A DNA stretch of 30,949 bases, taken from a virus. The first letter of the stretch is position 1. Each line of letters starts with the position of its first letter. Of this stretch, positions 29,932 to 30,949 are shown in pieces. The stretch covers positions 1 to 30,949 of IMG/VR virus record IMGVR_UViG_3300045995_000500; one strand, written 5' to 3'. Under the pieces are notes generated by a model that made no database searches, was not told where the DNA came from, and saw only the letters and a program-made list of their open reading frames with translations. The position numbers and the translations under genes were made by a program.

Positions 29932-30949
29932 ATGCCCAACATTACCCCCGATTACCGTCAGATCCGCGCCGACATCCTGCGCGACATTGCTAACCTGCAA
30001 TCCAGTGCTTCGACCGGAGCCGATTCGGATTTTGCAATCCGCGCTAATGCGACGGGAGCGGCCATCGAGGGTTTGTATCAGCACCAACAGTGGATCGTGC
30101 GTCAGATTTTTCCAGATACCGCTGACAGTGATTATCTTGAGCGTCACGCCAGTCGGTACGGAATCTATCGCAAGGCGGCATCGATAGCCACCGGCATCGT
30201 GCGCATGACTGGTGCAGCGGGTAGCGCCGTTCCGATCGGAACGGAGGGAAAACTGAACAGCGGCATCGCCTTTTTGACTACCGTATCCGCACTGATCGGT
30301 GCGGGTGGCACCGTGGACATCCCCGCCAAAGCAACTGTCGCGGGTCTGGCTGGAAATCAGATTACTGGCACTGCGATGACCTTGAGCGCTGCACCAGCGA
30401 GTGTGCAGTCACAAGCCAGTATCGTCAGCATGACGGGCGGCACAGATGTCGAAATTGACGCGGATTTGCTGGTGAGGTTGCTGACCAGAATGCGACTGCC
30501 CCCCGCTGGTGGCGCGGTTCATGATTATGCGGCCTGGGCACTGGCAGTGCCGGGGGTGACTGACGCCTATATTTACCCTCAGCGACGTGCGCTCAACAGC
30601 GTGGACGTAGTGATCGAGGTGGCGGGCGGACTGCCCTCAGTGCAAATGATCGCCGATGTGTATGCCTATATCGAAAGCGTGCGGCCGGTTTGCGCGAGTG
30701 TGCTGGTGATGGCTCCGCAAGTACTGGTTATCAACATTGCCGCTGTACTGACGCTTTCCGGAACCACACTGGCGTTGGCTACGGCACAAATCAACAGCGT
30801 ATTGCAAGCCTATTTCGCCACTTTGCATGTGGGCGATGTGGTGCGCCGTGTCAAGATCGAATCACTGATTACGGGCATTGCGGGTGTCATCGATGTGAAT
30901 CTGACCAGCCCGGCGGCCAACGTCATTCCGCTGGTTGATGCAGTCCATT
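29932..30949 (+). CDS. Baseplate J protein (Mu gp47-like), 3' end outside window
   Basis: From the ATG at 29932 the frame is open to the end of the window (339 codons, no stop). It starts MPNITPDYRQIRADILRDIA and contains DTADSDYLERHASRYGIYRK, SMTGGTDVEIDADLLVRLLT, PPAGGAVHDYAAWALAVPGV and TDAYIYPQRRALNSVDVVIE, all typical of the baseplate J/gp47 family. This is a wedge protein that bridges the baseplate to the fibres. It follows the gp46-like gene by four bases. Confidence 0.9.
   Translation, partial: MPNITPDYRQIRADILRDIANLQSSASTGADSDFAIRANATGAAIEGLYQHQQWIVRQIFPDTADSDYLERHASRYGIYRKAASIATGIVRMTGAAGSAVPIGTEGKLNSGIAFLTTVSALIGAGGTVDIPAKATVAGLAGNQITGTAMTLSAAPASVQSQASIVSMTGGTDVEIDADLLVRLLTRMRLPPAGGAVHDYAAWALAVPGVTDAYIYPQRRALNSVDVVIEVAGGLPSVQMIADVYAYIESVRPVCASVLVMAPQVLVINIAAVLTLSGTTLALATAQINSVLQAYFATLHVGDVVRRVKIESLITGIAGVIDVNLTSPAANVIPLVDAVH

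Overview
The window is the left two thirds of a Mu-like transposable phage or prophage, read from its left end into the baseplate genes. The gene order is that of Mu: a repressor facing the early operon, then ner, transposase, a run of small early genes, gemA, a Mor activator, lysis genes, terminase, portal, MuF, protease, capsid, sheath, tube, tape measure and baseplate. Base composition and protein style suggest a proteobacterial host, most likely a betaproteobacterium; this is inference, because no host gene is visible.

Layout. 1-369 has no gene but holds three TTGGCACAG repeats and two inverted repeats, probably transposase or repressor sites. 370-1107 (minus) is a c-type repressor. From 1253 rightwards comes the early operon: ner, a conserved early protein, two proteins with Mu-type DNA-binding domains, and then a scrambled stretch (about 3111-4838). 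There the catalytic half of the transposase, the tail of the MuB-like ATPase and half of a winged-helix gene are inverted relative to their other halves. From 5155 the early operon is orderly again, ending with DUF3164, an HU-like protein, GemA and Mor at 8879. A small secreted cargo protein and a terminator (9551-9574) close it.

The late genes run rightwards from 9636. Four promoter copies stand directly before 9636, 18147, 26615 and 29559. Each has a CGGAA-N4-TTCCG-like dyad, a TTAAC-like -35 element, a 17 bp spacer and a -10 element 6-7 bases before the ATG. The transcripts they predict are leaderless. The obvious candidate activator is the Mor protein at 8484-8879; no separate C gene is seen. 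The four units carry lysis, packaging and early head genes (9636-17882), protease, capsid and most tail genes (18147-26554), gp43-gp45 type genes (26615-29503), and gp46 and gpJ type baseplate genes (29559 to the window end).

The most unusual items are the scrambled transposition module, the four-copy leaderless late-promoter regulon, and a tRNA-like gene on the opposite strand (17265-17339, anticodon UAA). The tRNA-like gene lies directly behind a MuF protein whose C-terminal part resembles a BECR-type toxin nuclease. Also notable are a holin-like/lytic transglycosylase fusion and a small antisense membrane protein that shares a CATG start with the tape measure gene. The right end of the phage lies outside the window.
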